A stretch of 64,000 nucleotides of DNA from Flavobacterium limi (GCF_010645075.1 NZ_JAADZV010000012.1:62001-126000), one strand, 5' to 3'. Counted from the first letter of the stretch, positions 9,587-17,647 are shown. Notes: generated by a model from the sequence alone, not told the origin. Numbers and translations are program-made.

Positions 9587-9594
9587 CAAAGTTA
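9587..9594 (-). promoter_or_regulatory. Candidate -7 box for fumarase
   Basis: The minus strand reads TAACTTTG, an exact match to the Bacteroidetes housekeeping -7 consensus TAnnTTTG, 15 bases upstream of the fumarase ATG. No good TTTG -33 element is seen at the usual spacing; the nearest is TTTC 16 bases upstream. Confidence 0.45.
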
Positions 9595-9642
9595 AAAATT
9601 ATTTACCTAAGAAAGAATTTGAATTATATACGTTTAGCAACT

Positions 9643-10389
9643 TTATTGTTGATTATGAAACGCATTGAAGCTCATCTTTTTCTCAAAATAAGGTTTGTCT
9701 TTTGCTGAAAGCAATTTCTTTTTCCAGCGATTTCCTTTCATTGAAAATAAAATGGAATCCGTATAGGTTACAATTCCGGAATCTTCATTTTCATCATCTC
9801 CGGGTTCAAATGAAACCGTTTTGCAATAAAAAGTTTTGGGATCCTCTTCTGCTGATGCATCGCTTAAAAATTCTGTCCACGTTCCCCAGCCGCTGTCTGA
9901 CATCGACTGCCACTGATGAACAAGTTGTAAATCGTGTTTTTTCAGATAATACAAATAATTTTCATGTGTATATCCGCAGGCAGGATACCCAAAACCGATT
10001 TGTATAAAAGAAGAATTTTTTCCTGATAAATTTGTTAAACCGGATGAACCGCCCCATCCAGCACCTTTTTCGTAATTGGTAATTGTGATTCTGGAAGAGG
10101 CGATTTTGGTTTTATCCTTATAAAAATCAAGCCTGAATTTAGAGGTTAAAATACTGTCTTTATCTGCTTTCAGTTCTGTCAAATTTGCCAGTATATGGGT
10201 GAATTCGGCATTTTTTTCATTTGAAAGTAAAATGGTATCTGTTCGTAATGTTTTTTCTTCGGTTTCTCTTTTATCTGCAATGGGATGAATTTCTGTTGCT
10301 TCAACAGAACTTACATCTGCAATTAGATTTTTTTTCTGTTCTTGACAGCTTGCCAGAAGAAATAAAATGAAAAGATATTTAATTTTCAT
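9643..10389 (-). CDS. Hypothetical lipoprotein
   Basis: 248 residues from the ATG at 10389; a start at 10404 would put five extra residues before the signal peptide. MKIKYLFILFLLASC is a lipoprotein signal with Cys15 as the acylation site. The mature part is mostly beta with a Gly/Ser-rich segment GYEKGAGWGGSSGLTNL-like around residue 115 and a charged C-terminus. No recognised domain. The gene is followed by fumarase on the same strand about 70 bases on and preceded by the nucleoside-gate gene. Function unknown. Confidence 0.75.
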   Translation of the reverse strand: MKIKYLFILFLLASCQEQKKNLIADVSSVEATEIHPIADKRETEEKTLRTDTILLSNEKNAEFTHILANLTELKADKDSILTSKFRLDFYKDKTKIASSRITITNYEKGAGWGGSSGLTNLSGKNSSFIQIGFGYPACGYTHENYLYYLKKHDLQLVHQWQSMSDSGWGTWTEFLSDASAEEDPKTFYCKTVSFEPGDDENEDSGIVTYTDSILFSMKGNRWKKKLLSAKDKPYFEKKMSFNAFHNQQ

Positions 10390-10407
10390 ATTTAAAACCG
10401 TCAAATT

Positions 10408-11847
10408 TTAAAAAAACCACGTCGCCACAAAAATAGCCGTAATCACGCAAATCAAATCTACCAAAAGCATGGTACCCAAAGCGTAACGGGTATTCTTGAT
10501 ATTTACCGAACCAAAGTAAACCGCAATTACATAAAACGTACTTTCGGCACTGCACTGGAAAATACTGCTCAATCTGGCAGTTAAAGAATCGGCGCCAAAA
10601 GTATTCATCGAATCAATTAAAAATCCTCTGGATCCTGCAGAGCTGAAAGGACGCAACATCGCAACAGGCAGCGCATTCGTGATTTCTTTGCTTACCCCCA
10701 TATTCGAAAAGATAAATCCAATGGCATCACTGATGATTTCGAACAAACCGCTGTTTCTGAACAGTGAAATGGCAACCAACATTCCCAAAACATAAGGAAA
10801 AATAGTCACTCCGGTTTTAACACCATTGTTTGCTCCTACTACAAAAGTGTCAAAAACAGTCGTTTCAGCTTCTTTGAATTTCTTCTCATGGATAAATGAA
10901 AAGATCAAAGTGAAAGCGATAATTGCAATTAATATTAATCCAGAAAGATTAGACGTAAAATAGTTTTTACCAATTAAATCCAGATGGTTCACATACATCA
11001 GTAATCCAATAATAGCCGCAATTAAAGTCATCAAGCCAATAAGCAGCGAAGCACTTTTAAAATTGATTTTTTGTTTCACACCTACAATCAGGAAAGCAGC
11101 AATCGTCCCAATGAATGAAGTAATAATACAAGGCAGCATCACATCAGCTGGGTTACTGGCATTTGCAGCCGCACGATAACCAATAATCGAAGTTGCAATT
11201 AAGGTTAAGCCCGAAGCGTGAAGACACATAAACATAATCTGTGCGTCACTCGCTTTGTCTTTTTCTGGGTTTATTTCCTGTAAACTCTCCATGGCTTTAA
11301 GGCCGAAAGGTGTTGCAGCTGAATCTAATCCTAAGAAATTGGCAGCAAAATTTAAGGTCATGTAGGATATCGAAGGGTGATTTTTAGGAATGCTTGGAAA
11401 TACTTTTACAAAAACGGGACTCAATACTTTAGCTAAATTTCCGGAAGCTCCCGAAACAATTAAAAGTTCCATCAATCCACAGAAGAAAGCCAGATAGGCA
11501 ATCAATGGCAGAATTAAATCAACCAGAGTGTTTTTACAGGTTGGCAATAAACCATCTGATTTTTGAAGGCCGCTGTAAATTTTTACTGTTTTGTTTTTAT
11601 AAACATAAGTCGTGTCGGCATTTAGCGTGTCACGATTGACAATCATAGTCTGTTCCGGAGCAGTTTTAATGCTGTCTTTGATGAAAGCGGGAAGTTGTTC
11701 AACGTATTTTTCTGAAACCAAAATCGGGTCATCTTTCTTTCCATTCAAAACAGAATCAATAGTATACGTATTGGCAGTAAATAAACTCACCACAATAAAC
11801 ACAATCGAAGAAATAAAAATCGTTAACCAAAATCTGCTTAATACCAT
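10408..11847 (-). CDS. Nucleoside recognition (Gate) domain membrane protein, SpmA/SpmB fusion type
   Basis: 479 residues from ATG 11847 (MVLSRFWLTIFISSIVF); an upstream in-frame ATG at 11904 would add an unlikely extension. Multi-pass inner-membrane protein. Two Gate-type halves are recognisable: the first with LNFAANFLGLDSAATPFG and the second with TGVTIFPYVLGMLVAIS and ECSAESTFYVIAVYFG. These correspond to SpmA and SpmB of spore formers, which are separate proteins there. In non-sporulating Bacteroidetes the role is unknown; transport has been suggested for Gate proteins. The lipoprotein gene follows after 18 bases, so cotranscription is likely. Confidence 0.85.
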   Translation of the reverse strand: MVLSRFWLTIFISSIVFIVVSLFTANTYTIDSVLNGKKDDPILVSEKYVEQLPAFIKDSIKTAPEQTMIVNRDTLNADTTYVYKNKTVKIYSGLQKSDGLLPTCKNTLVDLILPLIAYLAFFCGLMELLIVSGASGNLAKVLSPVFVKVFPSIPKNHPSISYMTLNFAANFLGLDSAATPFGLKAMESLQEINPEKDKASDAQIMFMCLHASGLTLIATSIIGYRAAANASNPADVMLPCIITSFIGTIAAFLIVGVKQKINFKSASLLIGLMTLIAAIIGLLMYVNHLDLIGKNYFTSNLSGLILIAIIAFTLIFSFIHEKKFKEAETTVFDTFVVGANNGVKTGVTIFPYVLGMLVAISLFRNSGLFEIISDAIGFIFSNMGVSKEITNALPVAMLRPFSSAGSRGFLIDSMNTFGADSLTARLSSIFQCSAESTFYVIAVYFGSVNIKNTRYALGTMLLVDLICVITAIFVATWFF

Positions 11848-11946
11848 AATTGTAATTTTTTGTAAATGTAATAAATCAATTGCAATGACAATTACAAAAG
11901 TCAATTTCGTGGTTTAAGGGTAAATAGATTTAGGTGTTTTTAAGTT

Positions 11947-13032
11947 TTATTCAATTGCAATTTTCGTTTCCAGATACTTTTCAAATGATTTGATTCCTTC
12001 AAAAAGAACTTCTTTTTTATGACTTTCAGTTTCATTAAAAAAGTCTGTTTCAATTTTGACATGATCTTTTTTGATGGTTCTTTTCCAGGTTCCGATTACT
12101 TTTCCGTTTTCTACAATTGTGGGTTTAAAAATGCCGTTTTTGGTAAAAGCTTTTGGCTGATGTTCTAATAAAATCGAAGATTCCCGGTTTTTATATGAAA
12201 TTAAATACTCATCAAAAGCAGCTAAGAAATGTACGCTTTCGCGGAATTTATCTGTATTCGAATATTCTTTTCCGAACCAATACGTTTGATTATCAATGGT
12301 AAAGCTATTTAGTTGCAGTTCTGTTGCATTAATAATGTTTTTGCAAGTTGTAACCGAAAAACCTGACCACCACGAAAAATCAAGTAGTGTTGCCGGGCCG
12401 TGACTTTCAAAATAACGTTTTGCCAGTTTAGCCAGACCTTCTTCTTTTGTCAGTCTGGATTGAGGCTTTGGAACCCTTTCTTCCAGTAAGGCGTATGTCA
12501 TTTGTTTGCCTTTCATTTTGCCGTTGCAAACCACACCATCTAATTCTGCATACATCATGATCAGAACAGGACTTAATTTGTAATCGCCGGAAAACTTTTT
12601 GATAGTAAGTTCCTGTATGATTTCCTCACGTGTTAAATGATTGTTGCCAGCCAGTATTTTTTCTATTGCTGAGTTAATCTTGTCAAATTCCTTTTCGTCA
12701 CAACTATATTTTTTGGTTTCAGCAAGAATCATACGTTTGACCTGAGGTCCTGAAACATCCAGCATCCAATGAATATCATCAGCAGCAACAAAATGCCAGG
12801 TTGGACGAAGAATATGAGTCCGGATTATTTTTCCTGAATTTATAGCTTCTTCTATTTGTTTTTCAGTGGAATCACATCGGGAGCCAATCGCCCATTTTGC
12901 CATGGCATAATCCTGAGCCTGCATAGCACCAAGATGTCTGACAATTTCCTGTGGTGATGAAGCACTTGTTTTGTCTAATTTTTGGGAAGCAAGTCTAAGA
13001 TGTGAAATTTTCTCGTGTGTCATTTGAAACAT
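11947..13032 (-). CDS. Winged-helix DNA-binding domain protein (HTH_42 / YcaQ-like)
   Basis: 361 residues from ATG 13032 (MFQMTHEKISHLRLASQ); MTHEK at 13023 is an alternative start. Family hallmarks are LGAMQAQDYAMAKWAIGSR near residue 33, RTHILRPTWHFV near residue 72 and the later GPATLLDFSWWSGF. Members of this superfamily include YcaQ/AlkX DNA glycosylases that unhook crosslinks, but I cannot confirm the catalytic residues for this branch. A repeated intergenic word lies immediately upstream (13040-13069). Confidence 0.8.
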   Translation of the reverse strand: MFQMTHEKISHLRLASQKLDKTSASSPQEIVRHLGAMQAQDYAMAKWAIGSRCDSTEKQIEEAINSGKIIRTHILRPTWHFVAADDIHWMLDVSGPQVKRMILAETKKYSCDEKEFDKINSAIEKILAGNNHLTREEIIQELTIKKFSGDYKLSPVLIMMYAELDGVVCNGKMKGKQMTYALLEERVPKPQSRLTKEEGLAKLAKRYFESHGPATLLDFSWWSGFSVTTCKNIINATELQLNSFTIDNQTYWFGKEYSNTDKFRESVHFLAAFDEYLISYKNRESSILLEHQPKAFTKNGIFKPTIVENGKVIGTWKRTIKKDHVKIETDFFNETESHKKEVLFEGIKSFEKYLETKIAIE

Positions 13033-13039
13033 TTTTTTT

Positions 13040-13069
13040 AAACCATATAAGTTATGTAAGTGCATTTAA
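13040..13069. repeat. Dispersed intergenic word, copy 1
   Basis: AACCATATAAGTTATGTAAG plus a few flanking bases, nearly identical to the word at 14691-14720 and present in reverse orientation at 57523-57546. It is always intergenic and close to other short repeated words, here ATCTTAGTAACTTAGTATC at about 13085. Confidence 0.6.
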
Positions 13070-13127
13070 ATTTTGCATTTCAAAATCTTAGTAACTTAGT
13101 ATCTCAGGATCTTAGGAACTCAAAAAT

Positions 13128-13841
13128 TTAAACATGAATTATTTCCTCATCTATCAGTAAATCCTCTCTGCGAAGGCGGAGAAAAACCTGTGCTACGGCA
13201 ATAGTGTCTTTTTCACAATAGGTTACAATCCGGTCCATGTCTTTCTCTACATAAAAAACATGTGCTACCTGGCTTCCGTCAATATCACCTTTTGGGGAAG
13301 GAACTCCGAGGATTTTGGTCAGTAGTTTTAAAGAAGTAAAGTGTTTGTAATCACCAAACTTCCATAATTCTAAAGTATCCAGATGCGGAATTTCCCATGG
13401 TTTTTTACCGAATAAATTCAGTTTGTCCGGAATTGCGATTTGGTTGATAATCATTCGGCGCGCGATAAATGGTATATCAAATTCTTTAGCATTGTGTCCG
13501 CATAAAAGATGCTGTGGCTGATTGAAATGATTGTTCAGCAGATTATTAAAATCTTTCAGGATCTTTTTCTCTTCTCCGAAAAAAGAAGTTACCCTGAAAT
13601 TTCGAATATCTCCCCGAATAGTAAAATACCCAACTGAAATGCAGATTATTTTTCCAAACTCTGCCCAGATTCCGGCACGATCGTAAAATTCTTCGGGAGT
13701 AAAATCGTCTTTCCGCTGATATTGTGTTTTTAAATCCCAAAGGGACTGCATTTCCGGATCGAGCGAATTGAAGTTTTCTTCTTCAGGAACAGTTTCTATA
13801 TCAAGAAATAAAATGTTGTTGAGGTTTATTTTTTCAATCAT
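13128..13841 (-). CDS. 3'-5' exonuclease, DnaQ-like / DNA polymerase B exo domain family
   Basis: 237 residues. DEDD-type exonuclease: ExoI motif FLDIETVPEE near residue 14, ExoII region GHNAKEFDIPFIARRM near residue 115, and ExoIII YCEKDTIAVAQVF near residue 208 with the YxxxD spacing. This resembles the stand-alone 'predicted 3'-5' exonuclease related to the PolB exonuclease domain' family. Probably a cytosolic nucleic-acid trimming or repair nuclease; the substrate is unknown. It lies between winged-helix and L12-like genes on the same strand. Confidence 0.85.
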   Translation of the reverse strand: MIEKINLNNILFLDIETVPEEENFNSLDPEMQSLWDLKTQYQRKDDFTPEEFYDRAGIWAEFGKIICISVGYFTIRGDIRNFRVTSFFGEEKKILKDFNNLLNNHFNQPQHLLCGHNAKEFDIPFIARRMIINQIAIPDKLNLFGKKPWEIPHLDTLELWKFGDYKHFTSLKLLTKILGVPSPKGDIDGSQVAHVFYVEKDMDRIVTYCEKDTIAVAQVFLRLRREDLLIDEEIIHV

Positions 13842-13847
13842 TTTTGG

Positions 13848-13890
13848 GGACTTCTTAGATATTTAGATTGTTAGACTTTCTTAGATTCTT
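13848..13890. repeat. TTAGATTGTTAGAC-type intergenic repeat
   Basis: The stretch contains CTTCTTAGATATTTAGATTG followed by TTAGACTTTCTTAGATTC. These are complementary in style to the TCTAACAATCTAAGAAG words at 45615-45680. No coding potential. Confidence 0.5.
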
Positions 13891-13928
13891 TTTTGCAAAT
13901 ATGCGTAAAATTCTTACTATTATTAAAT

Positions 13929-14153
13929 TTATTTTATGAATTTACAATTAACACCTAGCTTATCTGCTTCTTCTAAGAAATATTTAGCTGAATTTTCATC
14001 AGCAATTTCCAGAATTATTTGAATGTCATCTAAAAGATTGTCTAAATTAGTTTTAGCTTCTTTCAAACCTAATCCTAATATTTCATTTTGCAACTTTACA
14101 AGTGAAACTCCTTTTAAGCCTTCTCTCCAGCTTTCCATAACTATTTTTGCCAT
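13929..14153 (-). CDS. Stand-alone ribosomal protein L7/L12 C-terminal-domain-like protein
   Basis: 74 residues from ATG 14153 (MAKIVMESWREGLKGVSLVK). An upstream frame overlaps ogt and is not needed. The central GVSLVKLQNEILGLGLKEAK aligns by eye with the L7/L12 C-terminal domain (consensus ..IKxVRExTGLGLKEAK..), and the end EEADKLGVNCKFIK matches the domain's final helix-strand (..LxxAGAxVEIK). The N-terminal dimerisation domain and hinge of true L7/L12 are absent. It could bind translation GTPases or be an unrelated reuse of the fold. It lies 22 bases downstream of ogt on the same strand. Confidence 0.7.
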   Translation of the reverse strand: MAKIVMESWREGLKGVSLVKLQNEILGLGLKEAKTNLDNLLDDIQIILEIADENSAKYFLEEADKLGVNCKFIK

Positions 14154-14175
14154 AATGAATGGGTTATAATTGTAA

Positions 14176-14652
14176 CTAAAACAAACTTTGCTGTGAAGTC
14201 GGGCTTTCATGTTCTAAAAGCCATTTTTTGCGCCATATTTCTCCGGCGTAACCCGTAAGCGAACCGTTTGTACCAATTACGCGATGGCATGGAACCACAA
14301 TCCAAAGCGGATTTTTGCCATTTGCAGAAGCAACAGCCCGAATGGCTTTTACATCGCCGAGTTTTTTAGTCTGATCCATATAGCTGACTGTTTTTCCGTA
14401 TGGAATTTCGAGTAAGGTTTTCCAGACTTTTTGTTGAAATTCGGTTCCTTTTGGATTTAGTTTTAAATTGAAGTCGGTTCTTTTACCCTCGAAATATTCG
14501 TTTAACTGAAACACAGCATCTTTTAAAATTTCGGGAATTGTCTCTGAGATTTCATTTGTACCAACATCAGAAACAGAAATTACTGAAATACCGTTATCAT
14601 CTCCAATAATTTTGGTGATTCCGAGAGGCGAATTGATGTAGACTGTTTCCAT
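14176..14652 (-). CDS. ogt: Methylated-DNA--protein-cysteine methyltransferase
   Basis: 158 residues. Suicide repair protein that removes O6-methylguanine from DNA. Active-site PCHRVIG with Cys122 is present, as are the helix-turn-helix region IPYGKTVSYMDQTKKLG with AIRAVASANGKNP (arginine finger) and the end GYAGEIWRKKWLLEHE. Length is typical of Ogt/MGMT single-domain proteins; no Ada domain. The L12-like mini-gene follows. Confidence 0.95.
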   Translation of the reverse strand: METVYINSPLGITKIIGDDNGISVISVSDVGTNEISETIPEILKDAVFQLNEYFEGKRTDFNLKLNPKGTEFQQKVWKTLLEIPYGKTVSYMDQTKKLGDVKAIRAVASANGKNPLWIVVPCHRVIGTNGSLTGYAGEIWRKKWLLEHESPTSQQSLF

Positions 14653-14690
14653 AATTTTGGTTTAACCACAAAGTTCGCGAATATTTTTTG

Positions 14691-14720
14691 AACCATATAA
14701 GTTATATAAGTTCATTTAAT
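14691..14720. repeat. Dispersed intergenic word, copy 2
   Basis: AACCATATAAGTTATATAAG followed by TTCATTTAAT; matches 13040-13069 with a few changes. It is preceded by ACCACAAAGTTCGCGAAT, another word that recurs at 57469-57512 in the form CCGCAAAGTTCGCAAAG. Confidence 0.6.
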
Positions 14721-14741
14721 TTTGTTTATAGCTCACACAAC

Positions 14742-14803
14742 TGTCACCCTGAGCGAGTCGAAGGCCTGAAATCAAAAGGGCTTCGACTTCGCTCAGCCTG
14801 ACA
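14742..14803. repeat. Inverted repeat of the CCTGAGCG..GTCGAAGG type (REP-like)
   Basis: The left arm is TGTCACCCTGAGCGAGTCGA followed by AGG; the right arm is CTTCGACTTCGCTCAGCCTG followed by ACA. They form a 20-odd-bp stem around an 18-base loop. A single half copy, TGTCATCCTGAGCGTAGTCG, occurs at 55094-55117. GC-rich relative to its surroundings; it could also act as a terminator for the convergent or codirectional neighbours. Confidence 0.75.
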
Positions 14804-14811
14804 TAATGCTT

Positions 14812-15633
14812 TTAGTAATTTTTTAGTTCAAATTGGTAATTCAAAACGCTTTCGACTTTTTCGCTTGAAATTATCTTTTTGATGTTCGATTTTTCAGAAC
14901 TGAATTTTGGTAAAGCCAGCTTTTGTTCTTTCGCTTTTCGAGTGTAGTATTCAGCTCTTGTCGGATGAAACCGAGCAACAGCATTAAAGACTTCATTCCA
15001 TTTAGATTGGGTTATGATTTTTTCAATGATGTTGATACAATCGTTTTGATGAATCAGGTTTACGGTAGCATCTGCATTTGTTAAGTTTTCTTTTCCTGAT
15101 AATGAAGTAACAGGATGACGATCTTTACCAATTAATCCGCCAAAACGTAAAATAGTAGTTTCGAAATTTTGATTTTTCTGCAGCATTTCTTCTGCTAAAA
15201 GCAATTGTTTACCGCTTTCTGTTTCCGGATTTGGATTTGTTTCTTCTGTAATCAAATCATTTTGGTCTCCATAAACTGAAGTTGAACTCACAAAGAGTAC
15301 TTTCTTAACCTTAGATTTCTCTATAAACGGAATTAGATTTTCGATTTTCCTCACAAATGTCATTTCGAGCGGATTCGAGAAACTTTGATTCCCTCTCAAT
15401 TTGGGTGGAATATCAATAATCAGGATTTCGCTTTCCGCTAAAAACGTATTGATGCTTTCAGAAACACTTTCGCTTTCAAGCGCAACTAAAAACGGATTTA
15501 TCCCGGCATCTTTTAAAATCGGAAGTTTATTTTCTGAAGTTGTGGATCCGTTTACTGAATTTCCGTTTTCAATTAATCTTTTTGCCAGAGGAAGTCCAAG
15601 CCAGCCACAGCCTAATATGCTTATTTTTATCAT
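14812..15633 (-). CDS. NAD(P)-binding SDR/epimerase-like protein (YeeZ-like)
   Basis: 273 residues. N-terminal Rossmann motif GCGWLGLPLAKRLIENG at residues 8-24, then IIDIPPK, LFVSSTSVYGD near residue 118 and a C-terminal segment ARFHPTRAEYYTRKA. This is the extended/atypical SDR group that includes E. coli YeeZ. The substrate is unknown and the catalytic YxxxK is not obvious. The gene is flanked by a REP-like inverted repeat downstream and a repeated intergenic word upstream that contains a TAGCTTTG box at 15647-15654. Confidence 0.8.
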   Translation of the reverse strand: MIKISILGCGWLGLPLAKRLIENGNSVNGSTTSENKLPILKDAGINPFLVALESESVSESINTFLAESEILIIDIPPKLRGNQSFSNPLEMTFVRKIENLIPFIEKSKVKKVLFVSSTSVYGDQNDLITEETNPNPETESGKQLLLAEEMLQKNQNFETTILRFGGLIGKDRHPVTSLSGKENLTNADATVNLIHQNDCINIIEKIITQSKWNEVFNAVARFHPTRAEYYTRKAKEQKLALPKFSSEKSNIKKIISSEKVESVLNYQFELKNY

Positions 15634-15715
15634 TTGTATGAAAGTTCAAAGCTATAAAGGTACAAAGTTGTAAAGGATGATTTTACTCATGAAAATGATT
15701 TCTTTTATCGTAAGA

Positions 15716-16165
15716 TTACAAATCCAGAAAAAAACAAACCTTGTCTTTTCCTTTTGCACCAATTCTGTGATAGAATTTTATAGCTCTTTCGTTAAACTGC
15801 GGTGTTCGCCATTGCATGTTTACACAGTTTTTCTCTTTTCCGATTTGCTTTAATGTATTGATTAATACTTCTCCAATTCCAAAATTTCTGGCGCCTTCTT
15901 CCAAAAACAGGCAATCCATGTACATGTAATCGCCGGCACTCCAGGTGGAGTAAGAAAAGGTATAAGTCACATATCCTACAATTTCAGCTTCAGAAACAAC
16001 AACTAAGCAAAATAATTTAGGATTATTGTTAAACAGTTCTTTTTTCAGTCCTTCTTCTTTTCCTTCAGGATCATAATCGGCTTTCTCGAATTCAGCATGT
16101 TTTTGACAGAGAACAACTAATTTTGGCAGATCGGCTATTTCGCAGTTTCTTATTAAATATTCCAT
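15716..16165 (-). CDS. GNAT family N-acetyltransferase (diamine acetyltransferase-like)
   Basis: 149 residues. GNAT fold with acetyl-CoA loop region GARNFGIGEVLINTLK near residue 94 and the preceding strand TYTFSYSTWSAGDYMYMDCL, which resembles spermidine/spermine N1-acetyltransferases (SSAT). The end NERAIKFYHRIGAK is also typical. It overlaps the upstream LysR gene by 13 bases, so the two are translationally coupled. Substrate is inferred only from family resemblance. Confidence 0.85.
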   Translation of the reverse strand: MEYLIRNCEIADLPKLVVLCQKHAEFEKADYDPEGKEEGLKKELFNNNPKLFCLVVVSEAEIVGYVTYTFSYSTWSAGDYMYMDCLFLEEGARNFGIGEVLINTLKQIGKEKNCVNMQWRTPQFNERAIKFYHRIGAKGKDKVCFFLDL

Positions 16166-17052
16166 TGCAGATTGATTTCGGTTTGGAGAAAGTTTATAAA
16201 ATGATTGAAATAATCCGGATAATTTTCGTTTGCTCTTGTCGCGATAAAATGTTTCCTCTTTAAGCCGTTTTTGCCAACTTTAATGGCTTTGATCGGACCG
16301 GATTTCAAATGAGGCTGAACGGCCCATTTTGCCATTGACATCACGCCCATATCGGCTTTTACCATTTCAAGGGAAGCTTCTGTTAAGGGCATTGGTGTTA
16401 TTTTCTTCGGAGTCACTTTGGCTGGAGCCAAAAGAAACTGATGAATCGTAACGGTCTCCATCGGAAGTGAATGGATAATGAGATGTTCATTGATGAAATC
16501 TTCTGCAACAACGTACTTTTTATCTGCCCAGGCATGATTTTCAGAAACGACCATCATTACTTCGTCCTGAAAAAGTTCGGTGTATTTTATATTACTGTCT
16601 TTAATCGGATCACTTATAATGGCAATATCAATCGTATTGTCTAAAAGTTTCTGCAGCGGAATATGAGTGGCTTCAATCACAATTTTCAGTTCCACATTCG
16701 GATACAAAAGATGGAATTGCTTTAAAACCGATGGAAGCCAGTGGTAACTAGAGAAACATTCGGTACTGATTCTAATTTCGCCATATTCCCCAAAAACCAT
16801 CTGTTTAATCTGGGTTTCGGTTTCTGTGAGTTTGTTCAGTATTTCGTTGGCGAGATCGTATATTTTTTCACCGGCTTTGGTCAAAACCAGTTTTTTATTG
16901 GTTCTAAGAAAAATGGCAGTTCCCAATTGATATTCTGCTTCTTTGAGCTGATGACTGAGTGCCGATTGTGTCAAATGAAGTTTGTCGATCGCTTTAGTGA
17001 TGCTTCCTTCTTCAACAATTGCTTTTATCAGTTTTAAGTGGCGTATTTCCAT
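16153..17052 (-). CDS. LysR family transcriptional regulator, MetR-like
   Basis: 299 residues from ATG 17052 (MEIRHLKLIKAIVEEGSIT). The N-terminal winged HTH reads AIDKLHLTQSALSHQLKEAE. The effector domain starts at about residue 90 with RISTECFSSYHWLPSVLKQF. That segment resembles E. coli MetR, the homocysteine-responsive activator of methionine genes, more than generic LysR proteins. It is divergent from a rhodanese gene and overlaps a GNAT gene downstream. Regulation of the divergent gene is the usual LysR arrangement but is inference. Confidence 0.88.
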   Translation of the reverse strand: MEIRHLKLIKAIVEEGSITKAIDKLHLTQSALSHQLKEAEYQLGTAIFLRTNKKLVLTKAGEKIYDLANEILNKLTETETQIKQMVFGEYGEIRISTECFSSYHWLPSVLKQFHLLYPNVELKIVIEATHIPLQKLLDNTIDIAIISDPIKDSNIKYTELFQDEVMMVVSENHAWADKKYVVAEDFINEHLIIHSLPMETVTIHQFLLAPAKVTPKKITPMPLTEASLEMVKADMGVMSMAKWAVQPHLKSGPIKAIKVGKNGLKRKHFIATRANENYPDYFNHFINFLQTEINLQWNI

Positions 17053-17161
17053 TTTGAAAGTATTGATACACAAAGAAACAAAATTTTAGACTTGCTTTTC
17101 TATGAAAAAAAGTAATGAGATTGATGAATTCTTTTCGTTTTTATGTGATGGAATGTTCTGC

Positions 17162-17169
17162 TACTTTTG
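17162..17169 (+). promoter_or_regulatory. Candidate -7 box for the rhodanese gene
   Basis: TACTTTTG matches TAnnTTTG exactly, 17 bases before the ATG at 17187. A T-run at 17138-17142 lies 19 bases upstream in the -33 position, though without the final G. The box lies inside a longer open frame from 17115 and supports the later start. Confidence 0.45.
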
Positions 17170-17186
17170 AAAAAAAACAGCGAACT

Positions 17187-17582
17187 ATGGAAAATCAGAT
17201 TAAATTTTACGAAAACAAATTAGCATTCGAAATGGATCCGTCCGATTTATTCGAAGCTTTGAATAATGGTGAAAAGATAATTGCGCTTGATGCCAGAAAG
17301 CCTTTTGGATTTGAAACAGAACACATTCCCAATGCGATTAATATTCCGCATCGTGAAATGAATTTAGAAACCACTCAGCATTTGGATAAAGATGTTTTAT
17401 ACGTAACCTATTGCGACGGTATTGGATGCAACGCTTCAACAAAAGGAGCATTAAATATGGCGAGGTTAAGATTTAAAGTAAAAGAATTAATTGGCGGACT
17501 GGAATGGTGGAAACTCGATGGATATGCAACTGAAGGAATAAAAGGAAATAAGGGCGGATTGAAAATGGAATGTGCCTGTTAA
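17187..17582 (+). CDS. Rhodanese-like domain protein
   Basis: 131 residues from ATG 17187 (MENQIKFYENKLAFEMD). Single rhodanese domain: ALDARKPFGFETEHIPNAIN near residue 35, then IPHREMN. The active-site loop is YCDGIGCNASTKGA; the catalytic Cys is normally the first residue of a CxxxxR loop, so Cys75 or the second Cys near 80 may serve. The end is GGLEWWKLDG. Probably a cytosolic sulfurtransferase or persulfide carrier. It is divergent from a MetR-like regulator, which hints at sulfur metabolism. A hairpin terminator follows. Confidence 0.85.
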   Translation: MENQIKFYENKLAFEMDPSDLFEALNNGEKIIALDARKPFGFETEHIPNAINIPHREMNLETTQHLDKDVLYVTYCDGIGCNASTKGALNMARLRFKVKELIGGLEWWKLDGYATEGIKGNKGGLKMECAC

Positions 17583-17585
17583 ATG

Positions 17586-17628
17586 AAAAAGGCAAAGCTT
17601 TAAATAATAAAGTTTGCCTTTTATATGT
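17586..17628 (+). terminator. Terminator after the rhodanese gene
   Basis: Stem AAAAGGCAAAGCTTT / AAAGTTTGCCTTTT with one bulged base and a short AT loop, starting four bases after the stop codon and ending in T-rich sequence. Confidence 0.75.
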
Positions 17629-17647
17629 TTTCAATTTTAAATATTTA

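Noticed and set aside
10408-11847. Sporulation locus
   Set aside because: SpmA/B-type Gate proteins occur in many non-sporulating bacteria; no other sporulation gene is here.
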